DNA of 36,092 nucleotides from JBEKHT01 sp049511715 (lineage in GTDB: Bacteria; Chloroflexota; Anaerolineae; Anaerolineales; RBG-16-64-43). The notes under the pieces were generated by a model. It made no database searches. It worked only from the letters and a program-made list of their open reading frames with translations, and was not told where the DNA came from. Positions 26,774 to 34,824 of this stretch are shown here, in pieces; within the stretch, counting starts at the first letter, position 1; each line of letters starts with the position of its first letter. The position numbers and the translations under genes are program-made. Location: positions 1 through 36,092 of the forward strand of contig JBEKXU010000032.1 of NCBI GenBank assembly GCA_049511715.1, read 5' to 3'.

Positions 26774-26926
26774 ATGGGGGAGAACTACACGGGGACACTG
26801 GGGCTAGATGAGGTGCGCTGTTTCCCCGAGGTGATGGGAAAAGACAAGCGGCCCATCAAAGCTGTCTCCCCCATGCATCCGAAAGCAGCCCGGACTTGGC
26901 CTGCAATCTTAGGACAGATCTGCTGA
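26774..26926 (+). CDS. Possible 50-residue protein, conserved in the second repeat copy
   Basis: The frame starts MGENYTGTLGLDEVRCFPEV and contains VSPMHPKA. The second repeat encodes a 43-residue counterpart (35605-35736) sharing ME/TLG/D/VR/F/E and SPMHP. A CAGGAGAAGGAA string lies upstream but too far for an ideal ribosome binding site. I do not recognise a family; the likeness may reflect only DNA homology of the repeats. Confidence 0.3.
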   Translation: MGENYTGTLGLDEVRCFPEVMGKDKRPIKAVSPMHPKAARTWPAILGQIC

Positions 26927-27175
26927 AAGTGTCCGATGCGTACCAAGTCGAGGGACGACGGTACCTTGGCCTCAAGTCTATGGCCCAAATGACCGAACCT
27001 GAGTTCATGGAGGTCCATGTGTCAGGGCCCTTTCACTCAACGAGTGTTCTTCGAAGATCCCAACTCTGGCTCGCAGCAATCATCGAGCCACACATCACGC
27101 TCCACTATGTGCCTGGCGTATGCGCCATCCTGGGACCGCCACGGATTTGCTGTTAGTTCGAACGGGGTAACGAGT

Positions 27176-27643
27176 TTACGCTGGGTCCGATCTCGCAAGA
27201 TCGTTGAGGAACATCAGGACCCGTTCACGCACCTCGTCCCGTACGCGGCGGAAGCCCTCCAAACGCGAAGGTTCATCGCCTTGGGCCTCGGCAGGATCAT
27301 CTAATGGCCAGTGGAGCCGAACCGCGTTGCCTGGAAAGACCGGGCAGGCCTCGGCAGCAGGTGCGCAAACGGTGATGACGTAGTCGAAGGGTTCTTGAAG
27401 GAAGTTATCGATTGCCTTAGACCGGGCACTCGAGATGTCAATTTCAGCTTCTGCCATCACCCGGATTGCCAGCGGATGCACAAAACCAGCAGGACGGACA
27501 CCGGCGCTGAACGCCTCTACTCGCTCTGGCGCAAGGGCTCGGAACCAGGCCTCGACCATCTGCGAACGGCAGGAGTTTCCCGAGCACAGGGCAAGGATGC
27601 GGATACCTGCAGGGTTCTGCGTGAGACCGGCATCTTCTGTCAT
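27176..27643 (-). CDS. arsC: Arsenate reductase, thioredoxin-linked (LMW-PTPase fold)
   Basis: 155 residues. It reduces arsenate to arsenite for export. The P-loop CSGNSCR (C20 to R26) is the CX5R motif, C93 and C100 in VCAPAAEACP form the disulfide cascade, and HWPLDDP carries the general-acid Asp. This is the thioredoxin-type enzyme (S. aureus pI258 class). Its ATG overlaps the stop of the upstream Fe-S gene (ATGA). It is the last gene of the arsenic block, all transcribed leftward. Confidence 0.95.
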   Translation of the reverse strand: MTEDAGLTQNPAGIRILALCSGNSCRSQMVEAWFRALAPERVEAFSAGVRPAGFVHPLAIRVMAEAEIDISSARSKAIDNFLQEPFDYVITVCAPAAEACPVFPGNAVRLHWPLDDPAEAQGDEPSRLEGFRRVRDEVRERVLMFLNDLARSDPA

Positions 27644-28311
27644 GGCACCATCGCCTTTGGGCTGTCGAGGCCTGCTCTTGCCCAGATCATAGCTTCCAGC
27701 GTTGCACGATGATCTCCGAAAGCCGGGTATTCACACAAACTCGGACATTCGGCCACCTTGTGGGTTTGTTGGAGAAGGCCCAACGCAAAGGCCATACAAG
27801 TGGGCTCCCCGCACTCCCGGCAATTGGTGTGAGGAAGAAGATTCCAGACGTCGAGGGGCCCGGGAGCCCTGGTCCGAGGCGAGGCCGGTGTCAACTCAGA
27901 ACGATGTTGAGAGGTAGCGTTGATTGCCGCAGTCAAGGCCTCCAGGAGATTCTCGCCTTGGTCCGCATCATCCACTCGGGTGATGCAGATCGTCTAGTCG
28001 AGGAGAGTTATGAAGCCCGGCTTCCGCCGCAGCGTGAGCGCCCGTCCATCCGGGTTGTAGCCGATCACATTGGAGAGCAATGCCAGGCGCGGCATCACCT
28101 CCGCAAGGCCCCGGCAGGGCCAGCCCAGGACCGTGACCTTCCCGGGGTAGGCCAGAAGGGAATCGTCCGGACCAGCGCGACCGAGTTTGGATAGGGCTCA
28201 GGCATCCTCGGAGAAGGGCTGGCGACCATCCGTAAGATTCGCAGGCCTCGTGTTTGGCACGCGAGTCTTCTGGGCGGACCTCAACCTGGGGTCCTGGGGT
28301 TCACCCGTCAA
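27640..28311 (-). pseudogene. Fe-S (PF04060-type) protein gene interrupted by two in-frame stops
   Basis: One reading frame runs from TTG 28311 (overlapping the stop of the small upstream gene) to 27640 and is protein-like throughout, but has TGA at 28198-28200 and TAG at 27994-27996. The middle piece reads LLAYPGKVTVLGWPCRGLAE and ends GFITLLD; the last piece has LLPHTNCRECGEPTCMAFAL with a later AECPSLCEYP, a four-Cys cluster site of the type found in corrinoid Fe-S proteins. The last piece alone could start at GTG 27975. Most simply it is a decayed gene; recoding of the stops is the alternative. Confidence 0.75.
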
Positions 28312-28481
28312 CCGCCCTCAAGGGCCTCACGGGCCTTTCCCCTTAGATGGGCGCCCAGAAAAAGCAGCGCTCCCTCGGCATCCTTGTCAGTAAGGATCCG
28401 ATTCAGTTCGATGACTTCCGCTTCGTCCAGAATGAGGGAGATGACCTTCTTCGGAGTGCCTCCAGAACCGTCCTGCTTCAT
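28308..28481 (-). CDS. Small protein of unknown function (57 aa) in the arsenic block
   Basis: Starts at ATG 28481 with GGAGGG about 10 bases upstream. The sequence KKVISLILDEAEVIELNRIL followed by TDKDAEGALLFLGAHLRGKA looks like a beta strand and two helices. No cysteines, membrane segment or known family. It is tightly joined to its neighbours: its stop overlaps the start of the broken Fe-S gene. The natural composition and coupling argue it is real. Confidence 0.65.
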   Translation of the reverse strand: MKQDGSGGTPKKVISLILDEAEVIELNRILTDKDAEGALLFLGAHLRGKAREALEGG

Positions 28482-28552
28482 GTTGGCTGTCCCTCCCCGC
28501 GCATGCATTCGACGAAGGCCGGGCTCTGCCCCGTCTCCTGTGACCCGAGACG

Positions 28553-28753
28553 CTAGCGTCGAAGATCGGCGAGATGCTCTTCGACCGCCTGAACCTCGGA
28601 TTTCAGCTCCGTCAGATAGGCTTCGAGTTCAGTCACTTGTTCCGCCTTCGTCTGATAACGGCGCCGAAAGCCCTTGCCCTCATGGCAACCGCAGTCACAG
28701 TCGGATCCACATTCGCAGCCACACTTGCACCCATCGTCGCATCGATTGCACAT
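28553..28753 (-). CDS. Cysteine-rich metallothionein-like mini-protein with coiled coil
   Basis: 66 residues from ATG 28753, with AGGAGA about 10 bases ahead. Nine cysteines lie in the first 23 residues (positions 2, 5, 9, 11, 13, 15, 19, 21, 23) and a His follows. The rest, GFRRRYQTKAEQVTELEAYL and onward, is a charged helix with heptad-like spacing that recalls DUF5320-type proteins. The Cys block suits binding of As(III) or another soft metal. It lies 37 bases after the ACR3 gene. The function is inferred only from composition and position. Confidence 0.8.
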   Translation of the reverse strand: MCNRCDDGCKCGCECGSDCDCGCHEGKGFRRRYQTKAEQVTELEAYLTELKSEVQAVEEHLADLRR

Positions 28754-28790
28754 AATTCTCTTCTCCTGTGGAGTGTCTCCACACGCAGTG

Positions 28791-29861
28791 TTACGCGGCT
28801 GCCAGGCTGACGGGCCAGAAATACCGTTTCCGTAACCAGAAGGCAACATTCACCAGCCCAATCATGACCGGCACCTCAACCAGCGGTCCAATGACCGCGG
28901 CAAACGCCTCCCCGGATGAGATCCCGAAAACGGCCACCGCCACCGCAATGGCCAGCTCGAAGTTGTTGCTCGCGGCGGTGAATGACAGGGTGGCCGTCTT
29001 GGAATAGTCCGCCCCGGCGAGCCGGCCCATCGCGAAACTCACGAGAAACATGACCGCGAAATAGATCAAGAGCGGGATGGCAATCCGCACCACATCCAGC
29101 GGCAGTCGGATGATGTACTCTCCCTTGAGCGAGAACATCACCACCACGGTAAACAACAGGGCCGCCAGGGTCACGGGACTGATCTTCGGAATGAATCGGC
29201 CGTGATACCACTCCTTGCCCTTTATCCTCAACAGGACCCAACGGGTGAGGAAACCGGCCAGGAACGGGATCCCGAGGTAGATGAACACGGTCTCAGCGAT
29301 CTCGCCAATTGTGATGCGCACCGCCGCCCCGGGCAGTCCGAACCAGGTTGGCAGGACGGTGATGAAGACATAGGCGTACAAACTGTAGAAGAGAACCTGG
29401 AAGATGCTATTCAAGGCCACAAGCCCGGCGGCGTAGTCGGTATCGCCCTTTGCTAATTCGTTCCAGACAATGACCATGGCGATGCAGCGCGCCAGGCCGA
29501 TCAGGATCAGGCCGGCCATGTAATCGGGGTAGCCGCGCAGAAAGATTACCGCCAGGGCAAACATCACAATCGGACCGACCACCCAGTTCTGGAGAAGCGA
29601 AAGCCCCAGCACCTTCCGGTTGCGGAAGACATCGCTCAGTTCCTCGTAGCGGACTTTCGCCAGCGGCGGGTACATCATCAGGATCAAGCCGACCGCGATC
29701 GGGATGTTAGTCGTCCCGACCGAGACGGTCGTGTTGAAACTCTGCACGGCAGCCGGAAAGAGAAAGCCGATTCCCACGCCGACCGCAATCGCCAAGAAGA
29801 TCCAGAGGGTTAAGTAGCGGTCGAGGATCGAGAGGCGTTTGGTTAGGCCGGCCTCAGCCAC
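28791..29861 (-). CDS. acr3: Arsenite efflux permease ACR3
   Basis: 356 residues and ten predicted helices of the BART superfamily. The essential Cys is C126 in GLARCIAMVIVWNELAKGD and the essential Glu is E302 in FTAASNNFELAIAVAVAVFG; both family motifs are intact. It exports As(III) using the proton gradient. The gene start overlaps the end of the thioredoxin gene by 8 bases, so translation is probably coupled in the arsR-trx-acr3 order. Confidence 0.97.
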   Translation of the reverse strand: MAEAGLTKRLSILDRYLTLWIFLAIAVGVGIGFLFPAAVQSFNTTVSVGTTNIPIAVGLILMMYPPLAKVRYEELSDVFRNRKVLGLSLLQNWVVGPIVMFALAVIFLRGYPDYMAGLILIGLARCIAMVIVWNELAKGDTDYAAGLVALNSIFQVLFYSLYAYVFITVLPTWFGLPGAAVRITIGEIAETVFIYLGIPFLAGFLTRWVLLRIKGKEWYHGRFIPKISPVTLAALLFTVVVMFSLKGEYIIRLPLDVVRIAIPLLIYFAVMFLVSFAMGRLAGADYSKTATLSFTAASNNFELAIAVAVAVFGISSGEAFAAVIGPLVEVPVMIGLVNVAFWLRKRYFWPVSLAAA

Positions 29862-30126
29862 GGTCCGCCTCCATCAGCGTGCTGGTCAGGAAACTCGTGA
29901 TTTCTGCCTCGCCCGGTATCCGCCCGGCCGACGTGACTCTCTCGTTGATGATCAACCCGGGCGTCGCTGGCACGGAGTAACTCTTGATCTGGGCGGGGTC
30001 CGTCACCTTCTCGACACGCGCTTCGATGGCGAGGGTGGCCACGGCCTGTTCGGCCAAGGAAGCCAGCTTCTTGCAATTCTCGCACCCGAAACCTAAGTCC
30101 TTGGTCTTTTCAAGAAACCCGGACAT
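29854..30126 (-). CDS. Thioredoxin-family redox-active disulfide protein
   Basis: 90 residues. The active site CENC (C15, C18) in LGFGCENCKKL, with YSVPATPGLIINERV carrying the cis-Pro and GRIPGEAEI after it, matches the small 'redox-active disulfide protein 2' group. Such proteins often accompany arsR and acr3/permease genes and may reduce ArsC or protein-bound arsenic. The start ATG lies inside the arsR 3' end (17-base overlap). Confidence 0.93.
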   Translation of the reverse strand: MSGFLEKTKDLGFGCENCKKLASLAEQAVATLAIEARVEKVTDPAQIKSYSVPATPGLIINERVTSAGRIPGEAEITSFLTSTLMEADRG

Positions 30127-30550
30127 GTTCGCCCTCGCCCTTTCTTTGTCGGCGCGGCCGAGTCCGGCTCGGCGCCGGGGACACTTGCCTCGCGATCTCG
30201 CTGCACCGAGGGCATGTGCAGCAAGCGGGGTCCAGAGGCGGGAGGGGGCTGTCGGCCGACCCGGCGACTCGCTGAACGGAGGTGATGACATCAACCAGTC
30301 GCTCATCTGCCAGCCGGTAGTGGATGAAGGTACCCACCCGGCGCTCGGCCAGCAGCCCGGCATCGCGCAGGATGCTGATCTGCTGCGAAAGATACGCCTG
30401 GCGCAGGCCCGTTCGGGCCTCCAGGTGGCAGACACAAGACTCTTCCTGGCTGACGATCCGTGCGATCTCCAGCCGGACCGGGTGAGCCAGGGCCTTGAGA
30501 AGTCGGGCTTCTGCGACGGGCAAGCGGCGCTTTGAAATATGCATCTTCAT
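30110..30550 (-). CDS. arsR: ArsR-family repressor of the arsenic block
   Basis: 146 residues. The winged helix-turn-helix is at 15-82 (LKALAHPVRLEIARIV, then LRQAYLSQQISILRDAGLLA and VGTFIHYRL). A Cys pair lies in ESCVCHLE (C39, C41), where classic ArsR has ELCVCDL, and four more cysteines in ACCTCPRC (C110, C111, C113, C116) form a possible second site. The tail is Arg/Pro-rich. It is the first gene of the block; an AT palindrome directly ahead may be its operator. Confidence 0.93.
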   Translation of the reverse strand: MKMHISKRRLPVAEARLLKALAHPVRLEIARIVSQEESCVCHLEARTGLRQAYLSQQISILRDAGLLAERRVGTFIHYRLADERLVDVITSVQRVAGSADSPLPPLDPACCTCPRCSEIARQVSPAPSRTRPRRQRKGEGEHVRVS

Positions 30551-30551
30551 G

Positions 30552-30561
30552 AATATATATT
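30552..30561. promoter_or_regulatory. AT-rich palindrome before arsR (possible operator/-10)
   Basis: AATATATATT, a perfect 10-bp palindrome within TGAATATATATTACTCA, one base ahead of the arsR ATG. There is no ribosome binding site before this ATG; Met3 (30544) is an alternative, or the mRNA is nearly leaderless. ArsR sites are typically of this AT-rich type. Confidence 0.5.
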
Positions 30562-31052
30562 ACTCAATTGCCGCATGAAAGAGGGCGTCAGATGTCACAT
30601 CATCTAGGGAAGGTCGTCATGGGCGGAAGAGGGTCCTGCGGCCAGAGGTTAGGAACCCCACGGGGAAAGGGCAGGATTCACGTGAACGACCCTCATCGCT
30701 GGACAACAAATGCGGCCGACGGTCACCGCACCGTAGCACAGCTAAGTGAATGCCTTTCTATTGACAACGAGGAGCGAAACCCTTATCGTCCCCCTTGCCC
30801 CTGTCATCGAGGACATCCAGGCATGCGAATGCCCTGGAAAAGCCGGCAGCCCAGGCCAACCCTGGGCGCTAATCAACAAGACACTTTCCCTATACCTCTT
30901 GGCCATGGGATCGATGCGGTCGGACTCGAATGTATGTGCCCTCCTGTTTGCGCAGGTCCGCATTGATACCGTGGAGAGGTCCAGGCCCTCTTCGCAGAGC
31001 TCATGTGATGCAAGGGGCGGCGTCACGATTTTCCCCGAAAGGAGGTTACCCA
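30562..31052. other. Stretch between divergent units
   Basis: No gene is supported. A hairpin with a GCGA loop, CCAGGCAT/ATGCCCTGG with one bulge, lies near 30820-30840. Confidence 0.45.
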
Positions 31053-31795
31053 GTGGACGAATCCCTCCAACGGGAACGGGCCGAGCGATTGAGGGAATTA
31101 CATCGCGGCCCCGCTCTCCTGATTCTTCCCAACGCATGGGACGCCGCCAGCGCCAGGCTGTTCGAGTTAGCCGGGTTTGAGGCCATCGGCACAACCAGTA
31201 GTGGCATCGCCGCTTCTTTCGGCTATCCTGACGGTCAGCGTGTCCCCAGGGCAACAATGCTGACCACCGTTGAACGCATCGCCGCAAGCGCCGCTCTGCC
31301 TGTCAGTGCAGATATGGAAGCCGGGTATGAACCCTCGGTCGAGGGCGTCATTTCCTCGATGCGACTGGCACTTCGGGCCGGGGCGGTTGGGATCAACTTT
31401 GAGGACGGGACCGGGAACCCCTCGCGCCCCCTGGCTTCCATCGCCTATCGGGTTGAGGCGATCAGGGAATACGCACGATGGCAAGCCAAGCGGGGATACC
31501 TCTGGTGATCAATGTGCGCCTGGACGTCTTCCTGCGCGAGGTCGGCTCGCCAAGAGAACAATTGGCCAGCGCGGAGGAACAAGGCAACGCGTAATTGGAA
31601 GCCGGAGCGGACTGCGTCTTTCCGATTGAGCTGAAGGATGCGAACACAATTGCTCAGCTGGTGCGGGAGATCGACGGACCGATTAACATATTGGCTTCCG
31701 AAGGCGTTCCCTCCATCGATGAGCTCGAGACAATGGGAGTGCGCCGTGTCAGCTTCGGATCGAGTTTGATCCGCTCCTGCCTGGGCCAAGCCTAG
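31053..31795 (+). pseudogene. PEP mutase / isocitrate lyase family protein, broken
   Basis: GTG 31053 follows AGGAGG by 7 bases. The frame to about 31490 has family motifs LLILPNAWDAASARLFE, AIGTTSSGIA, the metal-site ADMEAGY and GINFEDGTG. The natural continuation (IPLVINVRLDVFL) is one base out of frame, which ends the first piece at 31508. In the continuing frame a TAA interrupts GNA-LEAGADCVF near 31593. The last piece, IAQLVREIDGPINILAS, ends at 31795. One frameshift and one nonsense lesion make it non-functional. Confidence 0.9.
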
Positions 31796-32227
31796 AAGGA
31801 GGCTCAGGAAATAAGAAGATCAGGGAGCTACCCCCACTTTGCTGAGGCTCTCCCGCGCGATCTGTGGCGTAACCTCTTCCCCTAGATTCATTGGACCAAG
31901 TGGCTTGAGCTGGAGAGGGCCTCGGCCAAAGGTTGGTCCCGAATCACCTTTAGGCGGTTTCCCCGTCCGAGAATGATGCTTGAACGTCCACGGCCTTTGC
32001 CGTGAATGCGTGCTTTAGAGATCTGCGACTTCCTTTTCGAACCATGCACCGCCAGGCTGGCAGCCTAACGGTCGCTGGTTTCCTGCGGCCCTCGGCCTGC
32101 TTCCTAGACGACCAAGGCCCCGCCCCGCTCATGATGGACATCACACCCAGGCCTAATAATGAGAATTATGCCGGGTGTAGAATCGCGGCCTCATCCGAAG
32201 TTCAAGCCGCGAGACTAGGGGAAAAGG
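31796..32227. other. Intergenic stretch
   Basis: No supported gene. A perfect CACGGC-CTTT-GCCGTG hairpin sits at 31989-32004, without a T-run. Confidence 0.45.
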
Positions 32228-33361
32228 TTGTTTGACGAGGTGAGACGTTCCCGGCGAGAATTCCTGCGAGGGCTCGTAGGGGCGGTTGGCGCCGGCCTCT
32301 TGGCGCAAGCTTGCCGGGTTCTGGGCCTCCAGCCGGCAGCTACCTCCTCCACGCCCTCCGTCGCTTCCTTTCTGCCACTCACAGAATCCGCGACCCCTTC
32401 CGCCGCTACCCTGCCCACGCCAAGCCCAACATTTGTTCTTTCTCCTACACCCCCCTCGATGATCGGGCGCGTGGCGCTGGTGGAGACCGAGGATCGAGCC
32501 GAGGGGGTCCGCCGCGCGCTCGAGCTCCTCGGCCTCAACCCGGTCCAGGGGAGGAAAGTTCTGATCAAACCCAACTACAACACGGCCGATCCCGCGCCCG
32601 CCTCGACGCACCCGGATGTCCTGCGTTCATTGGTCGAATGGCTCCGCGATTCGAGCGCGGGGTCGATTTCGATTGGCGATCGCAGCGGAATGGCGGTCAC
32701 CCGCCAAGCGATGCAGACGGCGCAAGCGTTCTCCATTGCCCAGCAGTACGGTCTGACCACGGTTGTGTTCGACGAAATGGCGGCGGACGGCTGGGTGCGG
32801 TTGATGCCGCCAGGAAGTCACTGGAGACAGGGGTTCTACTTTGCCCGCCCCGCCTTGGAGGCCGAGGCTGTCGTCCTGGCTTGCTGCTTGAAGACCCATC
32901 GCTTCGGAGGGCACTTCAGCCTCTCGCTCAAGGATGCGGTTGGCATGGTTGCCAAAACCGTTCCCGGCGAAGCCTACAACTACATGGCCGAGCTGCACAA
33001 CTCACCCGATCAGCGCAGCATGATTGCCGAAGTCAATACCGCCTACACACCGGCGCTGGTCGTGATCGATGGGGTGGACGCTTTCGTGCAGGGCGGCCCG
33101 GAGGTGGGCACCAAGGTTCATTCGAAGGTAGTTTTAGCCGGGGCGGATCGCGTGGCGCTTGACGCGGTTGGAGTCGCCCTACTTCGCTACTACGGCACAA
33201 CCGCAGAAGTGAGTGCGGGACCGGTCTTCGGCCAGGAACAGATTGCCCGGGCCGTCGAGCTCGGGCTCGGCGTGAACAGCCCTCGAGCAATTCACTTCAT
33301 AACCGGCGACGCGCAGAGCGAAGACTACGCCGCTGCCCTCCAGCCGATTCTGGGCACCTGA
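32228..33361 (+). CDS. DUF362-domain protein with Tat signal
   Basis: 377 residues from TTG 32228, with AGGGG about 6 bases upstream. A twin-arginine signal (SRREFLRGLVGAVGAGLLA) is followed by a Ser/Thr/Pro-rich linker (residues 36-78) and a DUF362 domain: KVLIKPNYNTADPAPASTHP, FDEMAADGWV, and CCLKTHRFGGHFSLSLKDAV. DUF362 proteins are often linked to Fe-S or redox enzymes, but the function is unknown; this one lacks a ferredoxin domain. It is exported folded. It converges on hgcB with a strong hairpin between the two genes. Confidence 0.9.
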   Translation: MFDEVRRSRREFLRGLVGAVGAGLLAQACRVLGLQPAATSSTPSVASFLPLTESATPSAATLPTPSPTFVLSPTPPSMIGRVALVETEDRAEGVRRALELLGLNPVQGRKVLIKPNYNTADPAPASTHPDVLRSLVEWLRDSSAGSISIGDRSGMAVTRQAMQTAQAFSIAQQYGLTTVVFDEMAADGWVRLMPPGSHWRQGFYFARPALEAEAVVLACCLKTHRFGGHFSLSLKDAVGMVAKTVPGEAYNYMAELHNSPDQRSMIAEVNTAYTPALVVIDGVDAFVQGGPEVGTKVHSKVVLAGADRVALDAVGVALLRYYGTTAEVSAGPVFGQEQIARAVELGLGVNSPRAIHFITGDAQSEDYAAALQPILGT

Positions 33362-33373
33362 CCGACGAGCCAG

Positions 33374-33407
33374 ATCCCGCATGCGCTCGGGCGAGCGCAT
33401 GCGGGAT
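33374..33407. terminator. Perfect hairpin between convergent genes
   Basis: A 15-bp stem, ATCCCGCATGCGCTC with its complement, and a GGGC loop. No T-run on either side. It lies just after the DUF362 stop and 120 bases past hgcB, so it can act on transcripts from both sides. Confidence 0.6.
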
Positions 33408-33526
33408 GAGTGCCAAACTCCTCGGCTAGGCAGGGCTGGCCTTGGGAATTAATCTCACAGCGGATGGAGAACTACGGTGGCAGAAAATTTCCTCCTTCCA
33501 TCACGAATCCGGGTGATGGTTGATGT

Positions 33527-33799
33527 TCAGCTGCAACTGCACTCGGCCTCCTTTTGACCTTTCAGTGCCGCCAAGAGGATGACCGTGGCACAACCGACCC
33601 CGCTGGCGACCGTGATGGCACCGGTCACGCAATTTACCTGGCAGGCTCCGCATTCCATACACGCTTCCCCAAGCACCACTTTGGCAAGGCGGCCATCCAT
33701 CTCGAACACAGCATGTGGGCAGACCTCGACACACCTGCCGCAGCCATTGCAGAGTTTCAGGTCATAAACCAGCGTGTTCTCTTGGTAGGAGTTGAACAT
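33527..33799 (-). CDS. hgcB: HgcB, 2[4Fe-4S] ferredoxin for mercury methylation
   Basis: 90 residues. Two cluster motifs: CNGCGRCVEVCP (C17, C20, C23, C27) and CMECGACQVNC (C47, C50, C53, C57). Beyond these it has C70 in SGVGCATVI and a C-terminal Cys pair in ECSCS (C87, C89). The lone Cys and the terminal pair separate HgcB from common ferredoxins; they are thought to pass Hg(II) and electrons to HgcA. The gene starts 13 bases after hgcA. All signature residues are present, though the tail is C-S-C, not C-C. Confidence 0.95.
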   Translation of the reverse strand: MFNSYQENTLVYDLKLCNGCGRCVEVCPHAVFEMDGRLAKVVLGEACMECGACQVNCVTGAITVASGVGCATVILLAALKGQKEAECSCS

Positions 33800-33812
33800 C
33801 CTCGATCTCCAT

Positions 33813-34808
33813 CTAGCGGACGAACACGAAAACTATGGCAAGAAGAATGCCCAATCCGAAAGCCCAAGCCATCGGCTGAATGTAGGCAAACATCTCACGC
33901 TTCACCCCGCTCCGCGAAGTGAAGCTCGTTGAGCCGGTGAAATTGAGTGCCACAAACGCCGTCGCAGCAGGCATCGCCAGGAGGAACGCAAGAGCCTGCC
34001 CGACTTGGCGCCACCAGACCCAGCTCGGATGTCGCCAGATCACGGACAGCGCGAACGGCAGGGCCACCAAGACGCCCAGCAGGAAACCTTTGGTGCTGAA
34101 GTCACGTGTGGGGATCCAGGGCAGCAGGATCGGAAACAATACGTTCCCGGCCAGCACGGCGGCAAGAGCTGCCAGAGCAAACACAGGACCTCCCACGAAA
34201 TAGAGGATGATCGCTGCCGCCACCATTGGCAGAAGGCCCTGCAGGACTTCGACCGAAATCAGAACCACCCGGTTACGCAGGGTGAATCGGACCAGGCGCA
34301 TCTCCGGACTGGCCTGGTGAGTCTTCAGGTACTCGGGCAAGTCGCCGGCTCGCACCGGTCCGTACTCTACCCCGAAGCCGGACCGCTTCTTGACCTCGTG
34401 GGCGGCAACACCCGGCGCACCCAATTGGGGCAGGATCATCTTCCGGTGGCCAACTACCTCCTTCAGGCGGGTGGCCTCGACCCGCGCCACGAGTTCATCC
34501 GTACCGAAGGTCCCCTTCCCCGCCGCGCACCAGACGTTGATCCCCTGCGTGTCCAGCACCAGAATGTATCCGTTGATGCCTGCCAACGAGGAGCGCAGGG
34601 CGTCAAAGCTGAGGGTGTAGTTTGCTGAAACGAAAACCGGCGAATCCGACGCGGGGTTCCCCAGCGCATACAAACCGGGTTCCACCCGATGCTCACTGCG
34701 TCTTACGCCCATACGCGCAAGAAAATGGTCCCAGCGGTCGGCCGAAGTGAGGCGGTGCGTCGTTTGAAGAATCGCCGGTTTGGATGTGACTGACGCAATA
34801 TCACTCAT
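33813..34808 (-). CDS. hgcA: HgcA, corrinoid methyltransferase of mercury methylation
   Basis: 331 residues. The N-terminal corrinoid domain carries the diagnostic cap-helix motif NVWCAAGKGTFGTDEL, with Cys94 as the lower-axial cobalt ligand. The C-terminal part has five membrane helices (about 182-206, 208-232, 241-258, 268-290, 307-330). HgcA takes a methyl group, probably from the Wood-Ljungdahl folate pool, and gives it as a carbanion equivalent to Hg(II), making methylmercury. The motif and topology are complete, so it is likely active. It lies 16 bases behind an arsR-type gene and 13 before hgcB. Confidence 0.97.
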   Translation of the reverse strand: MSDIASVTSKPAILQTTHRLTSADRWDHFLARMGVRRSEHRVEPGLYALGNPASDSPVFVSANYTLSFDALRSSLAGINGYILVLDTQGINVWCAAGKGTFGTDELVARVEATRLKEVVGHRKMILPQLGAPGVAAHEVKKRSGFGVEYGPVRAGDLPEYLKTHQASPEMRLVRFTLRNRVVLISVEVLQGLLPMVAAAIILYFVGGPVFALAALAAVLAGNVLFPILLPWIPTRDFSTKGFLLGVLVALPFALSVIWRHPSWVWWRQVGQALAFLLAMPAATAFVALNFTGSTSFTSRSGVKREMFAYIQPMAWAFGLGILLAIVFVFVR

Positions 34809-34824
34809 TAGGGCAGCACCTCGC

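Larger units (their letters stand above)
26443..26926 (+). repeat. Left member of a diverged direct repeat (integrase 3' end plus downstream)
   Basis: This stretch resembles 35272-35736 in the same order: the last 62 codons of an integrase, a CCCCTCGT/ACGAGGGG hairpin, a CAGGAG-AGGAA motif and a small open frame containing SPMHP. The integrase part is roughly 85% identical by eye and the rest is lower. The two copies are paralogues, not a fresh duplication. Confidence 0.8.

Noticed and set aside
28141..28311. Selenocysteine reading of the TGA at 28198-28200
   Set aside because: No SECIS-like hairpin was evident just after it, and a second stop (TAG) lies in the same gene; decay is simpler.
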